From: Brevibacillus brevis NBRC 100599
Lineage (GTDB): Bacteria > Bacillota > Bacilli > Brevibacillales > Brevibacillaceae
Direction of reading: 5' to 3'
Assembly (NCBI RefSeq): GCF_000010165.1
Contig: NC_012491.1
Span: 4,773,501 to 4,837,500, forward strand
Length of the DNA: 64,000 bases
Of this stretch, positions 26,445 to 35,397 are shown piece by piece. The notes beneath the pieces are model-generated. The model had not been told where the DNA came from and did no database searches. It worked only from the letters and a program-made list of their open reading frames with translations. Position 1 is the stretch's first letter; each line of letters opens with the position of its first letter. Both the position numbers and the translations under genes were made by a program.

Positions 26445-27044
26445 ATGAAAGTAGCAACGTGCTTCTCTGTAGGACTCATCATCATTTTTCAGCTCTCCGC
26501 CTGTTCGCTGCCAGGTCCACAAGCAGCACCACCCCCACAGCAAGCGGCTCCATCTGACCCTGAGCCGGAAGTCAAAAGACCGGCAACCGATGAGATCAAA
26601 GGTCGAATCATAAACAATCAGTTCACGGTGCCGATCCCGATCACCGAGACATTTACGTTTACCCTTCCTCCCACTTGGAAAGGAAATTACATCGTGGAGG
26701 AGTTCTCATCGACGACGAAGCGTCCCCCTCGCCAACAGCCACAGGAGGGCAAGCTGGATGTGCCGACGAAATACGAAGTGCATTTTATGTTCGCGCCTAA
26801 TCAGCGAAAGGAAGGGCACTCCTCACTCCTCACCATTTTTGTCATGACGGTACCCCATTGGAATCACTTGTCCAAAATGGAAGGGCCTCCTCTAGGTGAT
26901 GTACTGGCACAAACACATGGGCTTGTCTACGCTGTCTCCTTGCCCCAGTCCAATCCATATGACCCCGCAACTCCAGACGGGAAGCTATACGGGCAGATGG
27001 TCATGTCTTTGGAGCAGGTCAAAACTGCGTTTTCCGTGCAATAA
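26445..27044 (+). CDS. Lipoprotein of unknown function
   Basis: 199 residues. AAGGAGG six bases before the ATG sets the start. A lipoprotein signal peptide (IIIFQLSACS) places Cys near residue 22 at the outer face of the membrane. A Pro/Ala/Gln-rich linker follows, then a soluble domain (FTLPPTWKGNYIVEEFS, VHFMFAPNQRKEGHSSLLTIFVMT) that I do not recognise. It stands alone, divergent from the amino acid importer. Confidence 0.75.
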   Translation: MKVATCFSVGLIIIFQLSACSLPGPQAAPPPQQAAPSDPEPEVKRPATDEIKGRIINNQFTVPIPITETFTFTLPPTWKGNYIVEEFSSTTKRPPRQQPQEGKLDVPTKYEVHFMFAPNQRKEGHSSLLTIFVMTVPHWNHLSKMEGPPLGDVLAQTHGLVYAVSLPQSNPYDPATPDGKLYGQMVMSLEQVKTAFSVQ

Positions 27045-27327
27045 AGAAAAACAAATAGTTTCCCATCTGTGTTTAACGCTTGAGTACCTTGGCCTAACTC
27101 CATCAAGGACTGTTCCAGGTCAGGACAAATGCTTCTTGCACCCTATTTTAGAAGCTATTTTAAACATAAGTAATTTGTAAGGAATGCGAAAGAAAAATAG
27201 AGATTTTCATTTTGTATGATAAAAAAATCACGAGGCGTATTGCTGGAGAGGATGATGATAGCTGTTTGGTTAGTAGGAAGCAACAAGCAATCACCTATAC
27301 AATATGAATAGAGGAGAGAAATGCCTG

Positions 27328-28485
27328 ATGAAAAGACGTAGTCAAATTACATTTGCAAGTCTGGCCCTTTTAATCGCTGGAAGTTCCCTGTTGTACACAA
27401 CGCCAACCTCAATTGTAAAAGCAGAGCCCACTCAAAATGTACCGAGTTCGTTACATACAAGCATTCAACGAGATCGTAATTCAGTCAAGGAAGCAATCAG
27501 AGATACATTGCAACTTGGGATCCCGGGGATACTCGCTAAAACTTATGAGGATGGAAAAACATGGGGTTATGCCGCTGGGGTATCGAATCTGAGCACGAAG
27601 AAACCAATGGAAACAGATTTGCGCTTTCGCATTGGCAGCGTGACGAAGACGTTCATCGCAACAGTTGTCCTTCAGTTAGCTGGAGAGAACCGCCTGAATC
27701 TTGACGACCCCATCGAAAAATGGTTGCCTGGTGTCATTCAAGGAAACGGATATGATGGTAACCAGATAACTATCCGGCAAATATTGAACCATACAAGTGG
27801 TATCGCTGAATACTTACTGTCAAAAGACGTTGATTTGATGAATGCAAAAAAATCATATACCGCTGAGGAATTGGTAAAGATTGGGCTTTCTCTACCTCCA
27901 GACTTTGCGCCAGGAAAGGGCTGGTCATATTCAGACACAGGATACGTATTACTGGGTATCCTTATTGAAAAAATAACTGGTAACAGCTATGCGGAAGAGA
28001 TTGAAAATCGGATTATTGAACCACTTGAATTATCGAATACATTCCTACCTGGCAATTCGAGCGTTATTCCAGGCACCAACCATGCCCGTGGCTATTTCCA
28101 ACCAGACAGAGCAAGTGAGCTAAAAGACATTACTTATTATAATCCAAGTATAGCTAGCTCTGCTGGAGATATGATTTCTACTGCTGACGACTTAAATAAA
28201 TTCTTCTCTTACTTACTCAGTGGCAAATTACTAAAGGAACAGCAATTAATAGAAATGCTTACTACAGTTCCTACAGGAAGTTCTGAAATCAGCGGATATG
28301 GTCTTGGAATCTATGAAACGAAGCTTCCAAACGGTGTTTCGATATGGGGACATACAGGTAGCATTCCAGGGTTTATTACTCTTGTTGGGGGTACACTTGG
28401 AGGCAAGCATATGTTGACCGTCAATTTGAACAGTTTGGGCAAAGCTAACTTTAAAAATATTTTACTTGCAGAATTTAGTAAGTAG
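27328..28485 (+). CDS. Secreted class C beta-lactamase-like serine hydrolase
   Basis: 385 residues from the ATG at 27328, which has GAGGAGAG nine bases upstream. A Sec signal peptide covers about the first 33 residues. The serine hydrolase motifs are all present: SxxK in RIGSVTKTF, the Tyr motif WSYSDTGYVLLG (YSD in place of YxN), and HTG in WGHTGSIPGF. The fold is that of D-alanyl-D-alanine carboxypeptidases and esterases of the penicillin-binding group; which substrate it cleaves is not clear. It is preceded by a 280-base gap with no other feature I can name. Confidence 0.85.
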   Translation: MKRRSQITFASLALLIAGSSLLYTTPTSIVKAEPTQNVPSSLHTSIQRDRNSVKEAIRDTLQLGIPGILAKTYEDGKTWGYAAGVSNLSTKKPMETDLRFRIGSVTKTFIATVVLQLAGENRLNLDDPIEKWLPGVIQGNGYDGNQITIRQILNHTSGIAEYLLSKDVDLMNAKKSYTAEELVKIGLSLPPDFAPGKGWSYSDTGYVLLGILIEKITGNSYAEEIENRIIEPLELSNTFLPGNSSVIPGTNHARGYFQPDRASELKDITYYNPSIASSAGDMISTADDLNKFFSYLLSGKLLKEQQLIEMLTTVPTGSSEISGYGLGIYETKLPNGVSIWGHTGSIPGFITLVGGTLGGKHMLTVNLNSLGKANFKNILLAEFSK

Positions 28486-28497
28486 GCAAACAGGAAA

Positions 28498-28544
28498 AAA
28501 TACGCCATTCTTTCTGAAGAATCATAGGAAAGAATGGCGTATTT
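28498..28544. terminator. Bidirectional terminator between convergent genes
   Basis: A perfect 17-base stem, AAATACGCCATTCTTTC with its complement, sits between the serine hydrolase and the NADAR gene. A and T runs flank both sides, so it can stop transcription from either direction. Confidence 0.85.
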
Positions 28545-28549
28545 GTACG

Positions 28550-29101
28550 TCACGAACGCAGCTGCTCCCTGACTGCCATCAATGCAAAACCGAGCAAATT
28601 TTCTCCCCGCCACTTTTCGGGCTGTTCCGCATGCGGATGATCTTGGGCCATCCCGATTCCCCATATCCGATCATAAGGACTCGCTTCGACAATAATGCGG
28701 TCACCGGTGTCCAAGAGGTATGCTTTCAAATCGGCATGCTGGCTGAATTTTAATAGGTTTGCCTGGCGAACAATCGCCGTCTTGTTCGCATTCCACACAG
28801 CCTCGTCAAAGGAATGTACCTTTCGTCCCAAATCCTTCGCTTGTTTCGGATGATTTTTTCTCAGTATTTCATCACGGATGGCCAGATCGCCGAACAGCTC
28901 AGCCTTTTTCGCCATCATGTAATGCTCCGCGGTTAGGTACGTGATACCGTCCTCTACAAAAGCGGCCGGATACCATTGGCTGAAACAAGATTTATCGGTC
29001 GTGCCTGAATCCTTCTGTGTATGTCCCCAAAAGAACAAGTACTTCACTCTGGTCTTCTGCGATTCTTTGAGTAAGCTTTGGACGTCATGTATGTGCGCCA
29101 T
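28550..29101 (-). CDS. NADAR family protein (YbiA-like)
   Basis: 183 residues. Family motifs are FWGH near the start, FSQWYPAAFVEDGITYLTAEHYMMAKKA, WNANKTAIVRQANLLKFSQ and the closing DRIWGIG with WRGENLLGFALM. NADAR proteins hydrolyse N-glycosidic bonds in riboflavin precursors or ADP-ribosylated nucleic acid. It is single-domain and complete. It follows the YwqG-like gene by 21 bases. Confidence 0.88.
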   Translation of the reverse strand: MAHIHDVQSLLKESQKTRVKYLFFWGHTQKDSGTTDKSCFSQWYPAAFVEDGITYLTAEHYMMAKKAELFGDLAIRDEILRKNHPKQAKDLGRKVHSFDEAVWNANKTAIVRQANLLKFSQHADLKAYLLDTGDRIIVEASPYDRIWGIGMAQDHPHAEQPEKWRGENLLGFALMAVREQLRS

Positions 29102-29122
29102 CGTTGTATCCCCATCTTTCTT

Positions 29123-29866
29123 TTATAGACAATCCCATGTATACGAAACCTTTGAAAAATCCAGACGAAGCAGGTCCTCCCTGCGAATGAAGAAGTTGCC
29201 CACTCCGCTATCTCCCCACGAGACATAGTAATCGTAATTGTCGCCTTCCATATCCAGTTGAAGAAGCATCTCCCATCCATCCTGATTCACATACTCCTGG
29301 GTAAAGTAGGGATATCCTCCGATCCGTGACCCGCTAGCATCGGCGAGGTCCCAATACTTGGAGTAGGCCACTTGATTCTCGTCGGTAGGTAGCTGATAAT
29401 TCACCGCCTGTGGATCTCGATGAGGGACGTACTGGGACTCTAGTTTTCCTGTCACTTTGTATGGCCCACCTAGTACCGGACTGTACACGTCAGGGTCCTC
29501 TGGTTGAAACGGGTCAATTTCCTGTGTATCGATGAACTCCTCAAAATGGAGCACTTGAAAGGATTGATCCATCAGTCCGAAGGTATCATCCTCCTTGACA
29601 AAAAAACTGGTCAATCCACTAGCGGGGTAGCCATCGAGCTGCGGCATTTGCGCCCAGTTGATTTGTGCGAGAAACAAGTAGTCATTTCCGTCTTCATCCT
29701 GTGGATATGGCATTTGTGGCGGCAGCCAAGGCTTTCCGCCCACCTTGCTATCTGTTAAGGCGGCCGCTTCTTTCGTCAGCGTGAGCTTAATGGATGGCTT
29801 CGCGGATTTTTGGATGTGTTCCAAAAACTCTGGGGTCCATTGGTTATTTGCATCTAAGAAGTTCAA
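29123..29866 (-). CDS. YwqG/DUF1963 family protein
   Basis: 247 residues. The pattern SKVGGKPWLPPQMPYPQDEDGNDYLFLAQINWAQMPQLDGYPASG and later SRIGGYPYFTQE are typical of DUF1963 (B. subtilis YwqG). The function of the family is unknown. The start appears to be TTG, with a GAGGTGA site upstream. It is soluble and without a signal peptide. Confidence 0.85.
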   Translation of the reverse strand: MNFLDANNQWTPEFLEHIQKSAKPSIKLTLTKEAAALTDSKVGGKPWLPPQMPYPQDEDGNDYLFLAQINWAQMPQLDGYPASGLTSFFVKEDDTFGLMDQSFQVLHFEEFIDTQEIDPFQPEDPDVYSPVLGGPYKVTGKLESQYVPHRDPQAVNYQLPTDENQVAYSKYWDLADASGSRIGGYPYFTQEYVNQDGWEMLLQLDMEGDNYDYYVSWGDSGVGNFFIRREDLLRLDFSKVSYTWDCL

Positions 29867-29951
29867 GGAAGATCACCTCGGATATTGAAACATATGGAAA
29901 ATGGTTACCTTATTTTATCTGAACCATCTACCTATCCGCAAATTTCTTACA

Positions 29952-30302
29952 TCACTTGCGAAGCAGGATGCCAGCCTGTGGTAATCCGAGCCAGAATCCG
30001 GAGGCAGGCATGGCAATCACTCCGACCACGCAAATCCCGAGTATCGTCCACCCAAAGGCAGCTGGCGTCTCCATTCCCTTCTTTTTCATCAGCCAATCCG
30101 CCATATATCCGAGCAACATCAGCAAAAATCCAAACATCAGAAACCAGAAAGCAGCAACTTCTTCTTTACCTACCGCATTCCAAAAGCCATTAGCAACAAT
30201 CTGCTGAAGCGGCTTTGCGTATAAAAACAGACCGACAACCGTATGCAGTAGTCCTGTCAGGATGAGAGTGAAGCCCATTTGGCGCTTGATCCCACTTACC
30301 AT
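29952..30302 (-). CDS. Four-helix membrane protein, DUF6463-like
   Basis: About 116 residues with four hydrophobic segments (FTLILTGLLHTVVGLFLY, FWFLMFGFLLMLLGYMADWL, GWTILGICVVGVIAMPASGFW). AGGAG seven bases before the ATG at 30302 favours that start over the one at 30308. It lies 13 bases after the ArsA-like gene and is probably co-transcribed with it under MarR control. Function unknown. Confidence 0.7.
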   Translation of the reverse strand: MVSGIKRQMGFTLILTGLLHTVVGLFLYAKPLQQIVANGFWNAVGKEEVAAFWFLMFGFLLMLLGYMADWLMKKKGMETPAAFGWTILGICVVGVIAMPASGFWLGLPQAGILLRK

Positions 30303-30315
30303 GTCCATTCTCCTC

Positions 30316-31500
30316 TCAATGCTGGGCAGCCCCTTCCCTTGCGCTAAAACGAATAATCAGCCGATCTTCCGCATATTTCGCTCCCGTCACCTGTCGTCCC
30401 ATTAACACTCGTGGCAAGATGACTTTTCGCTTGTAGGCGCCAGCATTTACGGTCAATTCATCCCCTGTTTGCGTTAAATCCAGCGCTGCCTTATCCACAA
30501 AAGGAATCATCAGCTCCAAATGCAGCTCGCCATCCACTTCTCGAATCAGTTCCGTTCTGCCCTGATAAAGCTTGGCGGATGGGTCTTCTGTTCCAAAAAC
30601 GATATCAGCCAATTCTTCTAACACGGGAAGCCCAATCACTTCTTTTGGCATCATCGGGGCTTTTAAAATTGGCAGCGGCTGAAAGTTTTCCACGATTTCG
30701 TTCTCATACTTGCGTTGCAGCTCCCGCCAGTGGGCAAAAAATCCTTCTCCCGCTTCATCCGGAAGCACCCGATTCACGATGATGGCATCCGTATTGAACC
30801 CGAACAGATTCAAGTACGTAAACGAGCGCTTTGCTTCCGCAAGTACCATTTTTTCTGGATTTACTACGATCCTCACTGATGTGATCTCCGGGTCCAAAAC
30901 AATGCGTTGCATTTCCTCCAGCCCCCGGGCGAGCTGCTCGACGCTGTTTAGCACATCATCAGAAGGAAGCTCTACTTTGTTGACGATCTTGGCCACTGGG
31001 CGAACCAGTTTGATCAGCTTGCGTTCCGTCGGAAAAATTTTCTCCAACCACCAATTCAATACGTTGGGATAACTGAGCAGACGCAGGGTTTCTCCGGTTG
31101 GGGCACAATCTACTACCAGGACGTCGAACTGCCCGCTTACGGCGTGTTCCTTGATCTGTAGCAAACTGAACATTTCCTCCATGCCAGGAAAAACAAGCAT
31201 CTCCTCCGTCGTAATATCAGTCAGCTGTGCTTTGTCGAGCAGTGTTGTCAGCCATCCCTGAACGGCTCCCCAATTGCGCTCGGTTTCCCGCAAGCTGTTT
31301 ACTTCCTGGCCCCATAAATTTTCGCTAATGAGTACGGGGTCTGGTCCGATCACAGTCCCCAATGAATCTGCCAAACTGTGTGCCGCATCCGTACTGAGTA
31401 CGAGCGTCCTCTTTCCCTGCTTTGCCAGCTTAACAGCCGTTGCTGCTGCAACACTTGTCTTGCCAACTCCACCTTTGCCAGTGTAGATGATGATTCTCAT
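30316..31500 (-). CDS. ArsA/Get3-family ATPase
   Basis: About 394 residues. The deviant P-loop GKGGVGKTSVAAATAV is at the N-terminus, followed by switch I LSTDAAHSLADSLG and switch II VVDCAPTGETLRLL. Residues about 320-390 form the HSP20-like C-terminal domain found in bacterial ArsA homologues. There is a single ATPase unit and no arsenite transporter or ars repressor nearby, so arsenic efflux is unlikely; a Get3-like chaperone role is possible. The ATG at 31500 has AAGGAG upstream. The promoter region carries the same operator as the marR gene. Confidence 0.85.
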   Translation of the reverse strand: MRIIIYTGKGGVGKTSVAAATAVKLAKQGKRTLVLSTDAAHSLADSLGTVIGPDPVLISENLWGQEVNSLRETERNWGAVQGWLTTLLDKAQLTDITTEEMLVFPGMEEMFSLLQIKEHAVSGQFDVLVVDCAPTGETLRLLSYPNVLNWWLEKIFPTERKLIKLVRPVAKIVNKVELPSDDVLNSVEQLARGLEEMQRIVLDPEITSVRIVVNPEKMVLAEAKRSFTYLNLFGFNTDAIIVNRVLPDEAGEGFFAHWRELQRKYENEIVENFQPLPILKAPMMPKEVIGLPVLEELADIVFGTEDPSAKLYQGRTELIREVDGELHLELMIPFVDKAALDLTQTGDELTVNAGAYKRKVILPRVLMGRQVTGAKYAEDRLIIRFSAREGAAQH

Positions 31501-31524
31501 CTCGACTCTCTCCTTCACGGTCCA

Positions 31525-31547
31525 TTTAGTACGATTTCGTAGTAATT
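31525..31547. promoter_or_regulatory. MarR operator upstream of the ArsA-like gene
   Basis: The near-palindrome TAGTACGA-TT-TCGTAGTA sits just before the ArsA-like gene. A 23-base stretch including it is identical to the one before marR at 32067-32089, which marks it as the binding site of that regulator. Confidence 0.75.
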
Positions 31548-31576
31548 AAACAAAAAAAGAAGCAGATTCGATCAAA

Positions 31577-32053
31577 CTATTCCTCTATGTTGATCTTGAT
31601 GGAACGAACCTTTGTTTCACGAGGCTTGACAGGTCCTCCGTCCTGAAATACCTTGGCGGCTTTGAGTAAAAGGGCAGTGAATTGCTCCATTTCCTCCGGT
31701 GTAAATGCCTCCTGAAGCCTCCCCAACATCGCTAGCATCATTTGCTCTGATTCTTTTGCGAGCTGTTTGCCTGGTTGTGTCAGTGTGACGAGCTTCACCC
31801 GTTGATCCTCTGCAGAGGTAGCCCTCGCGATGTAGCCTTTGCGTTCAAGCCGTTTCGCGATGCTGGTCATCGAACTAAGCGGCGCCCCCATCTCTTGCGC
31901 CAACTCTGACATAGTCAAATCTCCGCGGAACAACAATAGGAGGAGGGTCGTCAAATCAGAGCGAGTCAGTTTTTCTTCAAGCTGCATCGTATCGGACATA
32001 AAGGCGAACGGACGCAAACCGGTTTTCAGAAAGAGGTCATATAGTTGCTGCAT
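31577..32053 (-). CDS. MarR-family regulator of the ArsA-like operon
   Basis: 158 residues with a winged helix in the middle (LTMSELAQEMGAPLSSMTSIAKRLERKGYIARATSAEDQRVKLVTLTQPGK), including the DxR wing motif. AAAGGAG lies upstream of the ATG. It precedes the ArsA-like gene on the same strand, and both have the same operator, so it most likely represses itself and that operon until a small ligand binds. Confidence 0.9.
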   Translation of the reverse strand: MQQLYDLFLKTGLRPFAFMSDTMQLEEKLTRSDLTTLLLLLFRGDLTMSELAQEMGAPLSSMTSIAKRLERKGYIARATSAEDQRVKLVTLTQPGKQLAKESEQMMLAMLGRLQEAFTPEEMEQFTALLLKAAKVFQDGGPVKPRETKVRSIKINIEE

Positions 32054-32066
32054 ACCGGTGACTCCT

Positions 32067-32089
32067 TTTAGTACGATTTCGTAGTAATT
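32067..32089. promoter_or_regulatory. MarR operator upstream of marR
   Basis: Second copy of the near-palindrome TAGTACGATTTCGTAGTA, placed just upstream of the marR ribosome-binding site. Confidence 0.75.
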
Positions 32090-32138
32090 TCCCCTCCAAT
32101 TTATTACATATTTTAGGGAATGTCAACAGCGGTAAAAA

Positions 32139-32168
32139 GTATACTGCGCTGGGCTGACGTACATATTA
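32139..32168 (+). promoter_or_regulatory. SigG-type forespore promoter of sspH
   Basis: GTATA and CATATTA are separated by exactly 18 bases, which matches the consensus for SigG promoters of small acid-soluble spore protein genes. Transcription would start near 32175, giving a short leader before the sspH ribosome-binding site. Confidence 0.8.
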
Positions 32169-32198
32169 AAGCTGTTACAACTGACAGGAGGAATCAAA

Positions 32199-32387
32199 AT
32201 GAATAAACAGCGCGCGAAAGAAATCGCCGCTTCGCCCGTTATGGCGAATGTGACCTGCGATGGAATGCCCGTATACATCCAGCACATCGATGATGACAAC
32301 GACATGGCGAGAATTTACCCGCTCAACCAGCCGGATCAGGAGATGAGCGTTCCTGTAGCCAGCTTGCGGGAGCACGATGAGTACTGA
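32199..32387 (+). CDS. sspH: Small acid-soluble spore protein H
   Basis: 62 residues: MNKQRAKEIAASPVMANVTCDGMPVYIQHID, then ARIYPLNQPDQEMSVPVASLREH. This is the SspH family pattern (N-terminal KRAxEIxxSP and the central V.Y.G.PVYIQHVDE segment). It is a minor protein of the spore core. AGGAGG precedes the ATG, a SigG-type promoter lies upstream and a strong terminator downstream, so it is a single-gene forespore unit. Confidence 0.93.
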   Translation: MNKQRAKEIAASPVMANVTCDGMPVYIQHIDDDNDMARIYPLNQPDQEMSVPVASLREHDEY

Positions 32388-32406
32388 TTTTTGTCACGAC
32401 AACGCT

Positions 32407-32441
32407 TGAGGGGACCTGTAGCGAATCCACAGGTCCCCTCA
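32407..32441. terminator. Terminator between sspH and the glycosyltransferase cluster
   Basis: A perfect 13-base stem, TGAGGGGACCTGT with its complement, then a T-rich tail on the plus strand. It terminates sspH and may also act on the convergent gene that ends at 32472. Confidence 0.85.
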
Positions 32442-32471
32442 TCTTTTACTTTTTTTATCGTACAAATGGTC

Positions 32472-34655
32472 TTACAACAAGCCCTGAATGAACGGCAGCT
32501 CCAAATTCTCGATCATTTTTTTCTGACTCGCCGCCAATTTTGCTGTGATCTGGTCCTTGCGTGCGATGGCCTCCCAGGTGCAGGAAAGAATTCGTTCACC
32601 TAGTCGCGGCTCGTCTGTTGTCACGATGAGCTCCGGGAGATCCAGTGAATAAGCGAAGTCAATGCCCTTGATGCGATACGCCAAGCAAACGAACGGAACA
32701 CCCGCAGCGGCACTCAGCACATTGGCATGCAACTTAAAGTTGATCGTCGCTTGAAAGCCTTTCATCAACTGCAGCATTTGCGTATGATCGTGCAGCTCAA
32801 GGTCGAGAATCGTATGCGCTGGATCGTTGATTTTTTTGTACAGTCTTTTAATGGCTTCCCGATCCGGTCCCCACATGGTGAGCAAGTGGATATCGTAGCC
32901 TGCCTGGATTAGCTTCTTGGCTGCATGCGCTAGCGCATCCTCTACTGCAGTCTCGTTTTTCCCATAAATCCGGTTATAGGAGGTGCCCCAATTGATGCCA
33001 ATCGTGGGTCGCTTGCTTTTATCTACTACTATTGGCAATGATGCAGGGAGAAGCAGCATCCCCGGGTCTCCGCTAATCGCTGCCTTTTCTCCTACTCCCG
33101 CTTGCTGGAGGTATTGGAGTGTAAGTGGTCCGCGTACACCAAAAAACGTGGCGTGCTCGGTGATTTTTTGCAGCATGTGGCTCATTTTATCTTGGCCATT
33201 TATCAGCTTGCTCGTCATTCTGCCGGAAGAATCCAGCTCTACTCGATCTTGTGAGTCAAATCCGCTTCCCCAGACCCAAAGATTTTTTTTCTGTTCAACA
33301 GCACGATAAGCTACATCCACATACCCAGGGATGAGAAGCGATCCTCCCCCCAAAACGACGGTGTCATACTCGCTTACATCCTTCAGATCAACCCCGGGCA
33401 AGGAAGGTATTACCTTGTATTGTGTAGGGTCGAGGTATTTGCACGACAAATTGTAAAAGGCATGCCACATCAGCTCGTCGCCCAAATTGTTGAACCCCAG
33501 CCATCCAACGTACAAGACTTTTTTCATATTTGTTGTCCCCCCTCCATTCTTTATTTGTGCATAAATAGTAAGCAAGGAGGCACATTTTTGCGTGATAGGA
33601 AAATGGTTTTGAACCCACACCCTTCCTTGACCTCCTATTTCCTTCAATTGACTCCGGTCGCTACATGCTTGACGCAAAGCACTATCAATCAACGAAGGAG
33701 ACGGCTTCTGCACAGAGGAGTGGTCACCGAAGTAACAATCCCAAGCCAACTCGTAAGACGAAGGTTCCACCAAACCGACGTAGCCGTGATTCCCGATCGC
33801 AAGCACAGGCTTTCCACACGCCATCGCTTCGAGTGCGACCCTCCCTGTTCCAATCACCAAATCACTAATGGCGTAATACGGCCGGACATCCGTTTGCTCT
33901 CCCACAATGTGAATATAGGGCTGCCCTGCGGCTTTATTCAGCACTTTTGCCAGCTCATGAACATGAATGGCCTGGGCACCCGAACCCACCACCACGATAT
34001 GCAGGTTGGGGATTTCATTCCGCAGTGTTTTGGTTGCCCGCAACACCATGTTGCACACCGTCGCTTTTTGCCAAGCCAACCTGCTCACATACGTAACCAC
34101 TGTGGCATCAGGCGGCAAAGACGGCACATCAGCCCTACTTGCTGAGCCTGACTGAAACTCTTCCATATCAATCCCGTTGGAAATGAGTGTGGTTTTTACC
34201 CCGCGCTTTTGCCAGAATATTTGGACAGGTTTGCTCACACTGATAACGCCGGAGCAGAGCTGGGCTACTTTTATCGCCTCATCCTTTGGGTAGTACGTTC
34301 CATGCAAGGTGAACACGACAGGAATGCCGAGCTCATTGGCTGCCGTAGCGGCAAGAAAGCCTGAAGGCGTTTGATGCACATGGACGATGGTAATACGATG
34401 CTTCTTCATACATGCACGGTAACATTCGATCAGATGCTGTCTGCGTGCCGAAAGCGGCTCACGAGCGGATTCTATCGGTTCAACCAAAAAGCCTGCATCA
34501 ACAAATTCTTGGTAGAAGGGGCCATTACCACCTGCATAAAACAATTGGACTCCTTTTTTCCTCAATGCTTTCCCCATGCTAAGAACGTATGTCTCCGTTC
34601 CGCCTGTCCTCAAACTGTCCAGCACCATCAATATCCGATCATTACTGCTAGTCAA
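32472..34655 (-). CDS. Glycosyltransferase 4 fused to polysaccharide pyruvyl transferase (CsaB-like)
   Basis: 727 residues in one frame. Residues 1-365 are a GT-B family 4 glycosyltransferase (LMVLDSLRTGGTETYVLSMGKAL, VISNGIDMEEF-like LISNGIDMEEFQ, GTGRVALEAMACGKPVLAIG). Residues 377-727 are a polysaccharide pyruvyl transferase like CsaB (KVLYVGWLGFNNLGDELMWHAF, VRGPLTLQYLQQAGV, FKLHANVLSAAAGVPFVCLAY). It would extend a surface glycan and add ketal-pyruvate. The start is TTG with GGAGGG upstream. An internal start is discussed separately. It is last in a five-gene cluster. Confidence 0.85.
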   Translation of the reverse strand: MTSSNDRILMVLDSLRTGGTETYVLSMGKALRKKGVQLFYAGGNGPFYQEFVDAGFLVEPIESAREPLSARRQHLIECYRACMKKHRITIVHVHQTPSGFLAATAANELGIPVVFTLHGTYYPKDEAIKVAQLCSGVISVSKPVQIFWQKRGVKTTLISNGIDMEEFQSGSASRADVPSLPPDATVVTYVSRLAWQKATVCNMVLRATKTLRNEIPNLHIVVVGSGAQAIHVHELAKVLNKAAGQPYIHIVGEQTDVRPYYAISDLVIGTGRVALEAMACGKPVLAIGNHGYVGLVEPSSYELAWDCYFGDHSSVQKPSPSLIDSALRQACSDRSQLKEIGGQGRVWVQNHFPITQKCASLLTIYAQIKNGGGTTNMKKVLYVGWLGFNNLGDELMWHAFYNLSCKYLDPTQYKVIPSLPGVDLKDVSEYDTVVLGGGSLLIPGYVDVAYRAVEQKKNLWVWGSGFDSQDRVELDSSGRMTSKLINGQDKMSHMLQKITEHATFFGVRGPLTLQYLQQAGVGEKAAISGDPGMLLLPASLPIVVDKSKRPTIGINWGTSYNRIYGKNETAVEDALAHAAKKLIQAGYDIHLLTMWGPDREAIKRLYKKINDPAHTILDLELHDHTQMLQLMKGFQATINFKLHANVLSAAAGVPFVCLAYRIKGIDFAYSLDLPELIVTTDEPRLGERILSCTWEAIARKDQITAKLAASQKKMIENLELPFIQGLL
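33525..33545 (-). promoter_or_regulatory. Internal ribosome-binding site and ATG inside the fusion gene
   Basis: GGAGGGGGG (33537-33545) lies nine bases before an in-frame ATG (33527) that begins MKKVLYVGW, exactly the first residue of the pyruvyl transferase module. The site is among the strongest of the cluster although it is inside an open frame. It suggests that a free 351-residue pyruvyl transferase is made as well as the fusion. Confidence 0.7.
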
Positions 34656-34659
34656 CTTT

Positions 34660-35367
34660 TTACCCTCCCTTCTTCCGATAATAGTGGGCCGAACGCTGCT
34701 CAGCGTGGGTCCGGTAATAATACAATGCTTCTGCTATATTGTTCACGCCTGCTCTCGCATTCAAAGCTTTGGCGATAAATTCGTAGTCTTCTGCACCCTC
34801 AATCCGGCGTGTCGGGCCACCAATCTGGTCAAACAATCGCCCTCGAAACATGCAGGTTCCGTGACAGACGCAGTGTCCCCCGTTTCCGTATACTTTGCGA
34901 ATGTCATCGCCGTACTTGATCCATCCAGCGAGCTGCTTTTTTTCCGGATTATCGGCCGAAAACGCATAGTAGTTTGTACCGACCAAATCGATCTGAGGAT
35001 GGTTTTTCAAATATTCAACCTGCCGCGAAAAACGCAGGATATGGGAGAAATCATCCGAGTCCTGAATCGCGATGAACTCACCTCTGCTTAGGTAATGTCC
35101 GACATTGATGGCACCCGAAAAGCCAATATTGCGCGGGAGCTCATGAATCAGCACCTGATTCTCTCTTGGAAAAAACCTTTTACTCTCTTCCAGCCATTCT
35201 CTGGCCACTGCTACGGAATGATCTGTCGATGCATCATCGATCAGGATAATCTCCCAATTCTCATAGGTTTGCTGGAGGATGCTATCCAAGCATTCACGTA
35301 TATAAGCAGCCCTGTTGAAATTGGTAATGACGACACTTACCAGACCTTCTATTCTCTCTTTTGCCAA
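34660..35367 (-). CDS. Glycosyltransferase family 2
   Basis: 235 residues, GT-A fold: VSVVITNFNRAAYIRECLDSILQQTYENWEIILIDDASTD at the N-terminus, and the metal-binding DxD-like IAIQDSDDFS near 105. It starts at TTG with AAGGAGG seven bases upstream. The same-strand neighbours encode another glycosyltransferase and the GT/pyruvyl transferase fusion, so it probably builds the same surface glycan. Confidence 0.88.
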   Translation of the reverse strand: MAKERIEGLVSVVITNFNRAAYIRECLDSILQQTYENWEIILIDDASTDHSVAVAREWLEESKRFFPRENQVLIHELPRNIGFSGAINVGHYLSRGEFIAIQDSDDFSHILRFSRQVEYLKNHPQIDLVGTNYYAFSADNPEKKQLAGWIKYGDDIRKVYGNGGHCVCHGTCMFRGRLFDQIGGPTRRIEGAEDYEFIAKALNARAGVNNIAEALYYYRTHAEQRSAHYYRKKGG

Positions 35368-35397
35368 ATTCTTTTCCTCCTTCCAGTCTTCTTGTTT

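Noticed and set aside
30316..31500. Arsenite efflux ATPase (arsA) assignment
   Set aside because: Single ATPase unit with no arsB/arsR/arsD neighbours; MarR control and the HSP20-like tail fit better with a general ArsA/Get3 homologue.
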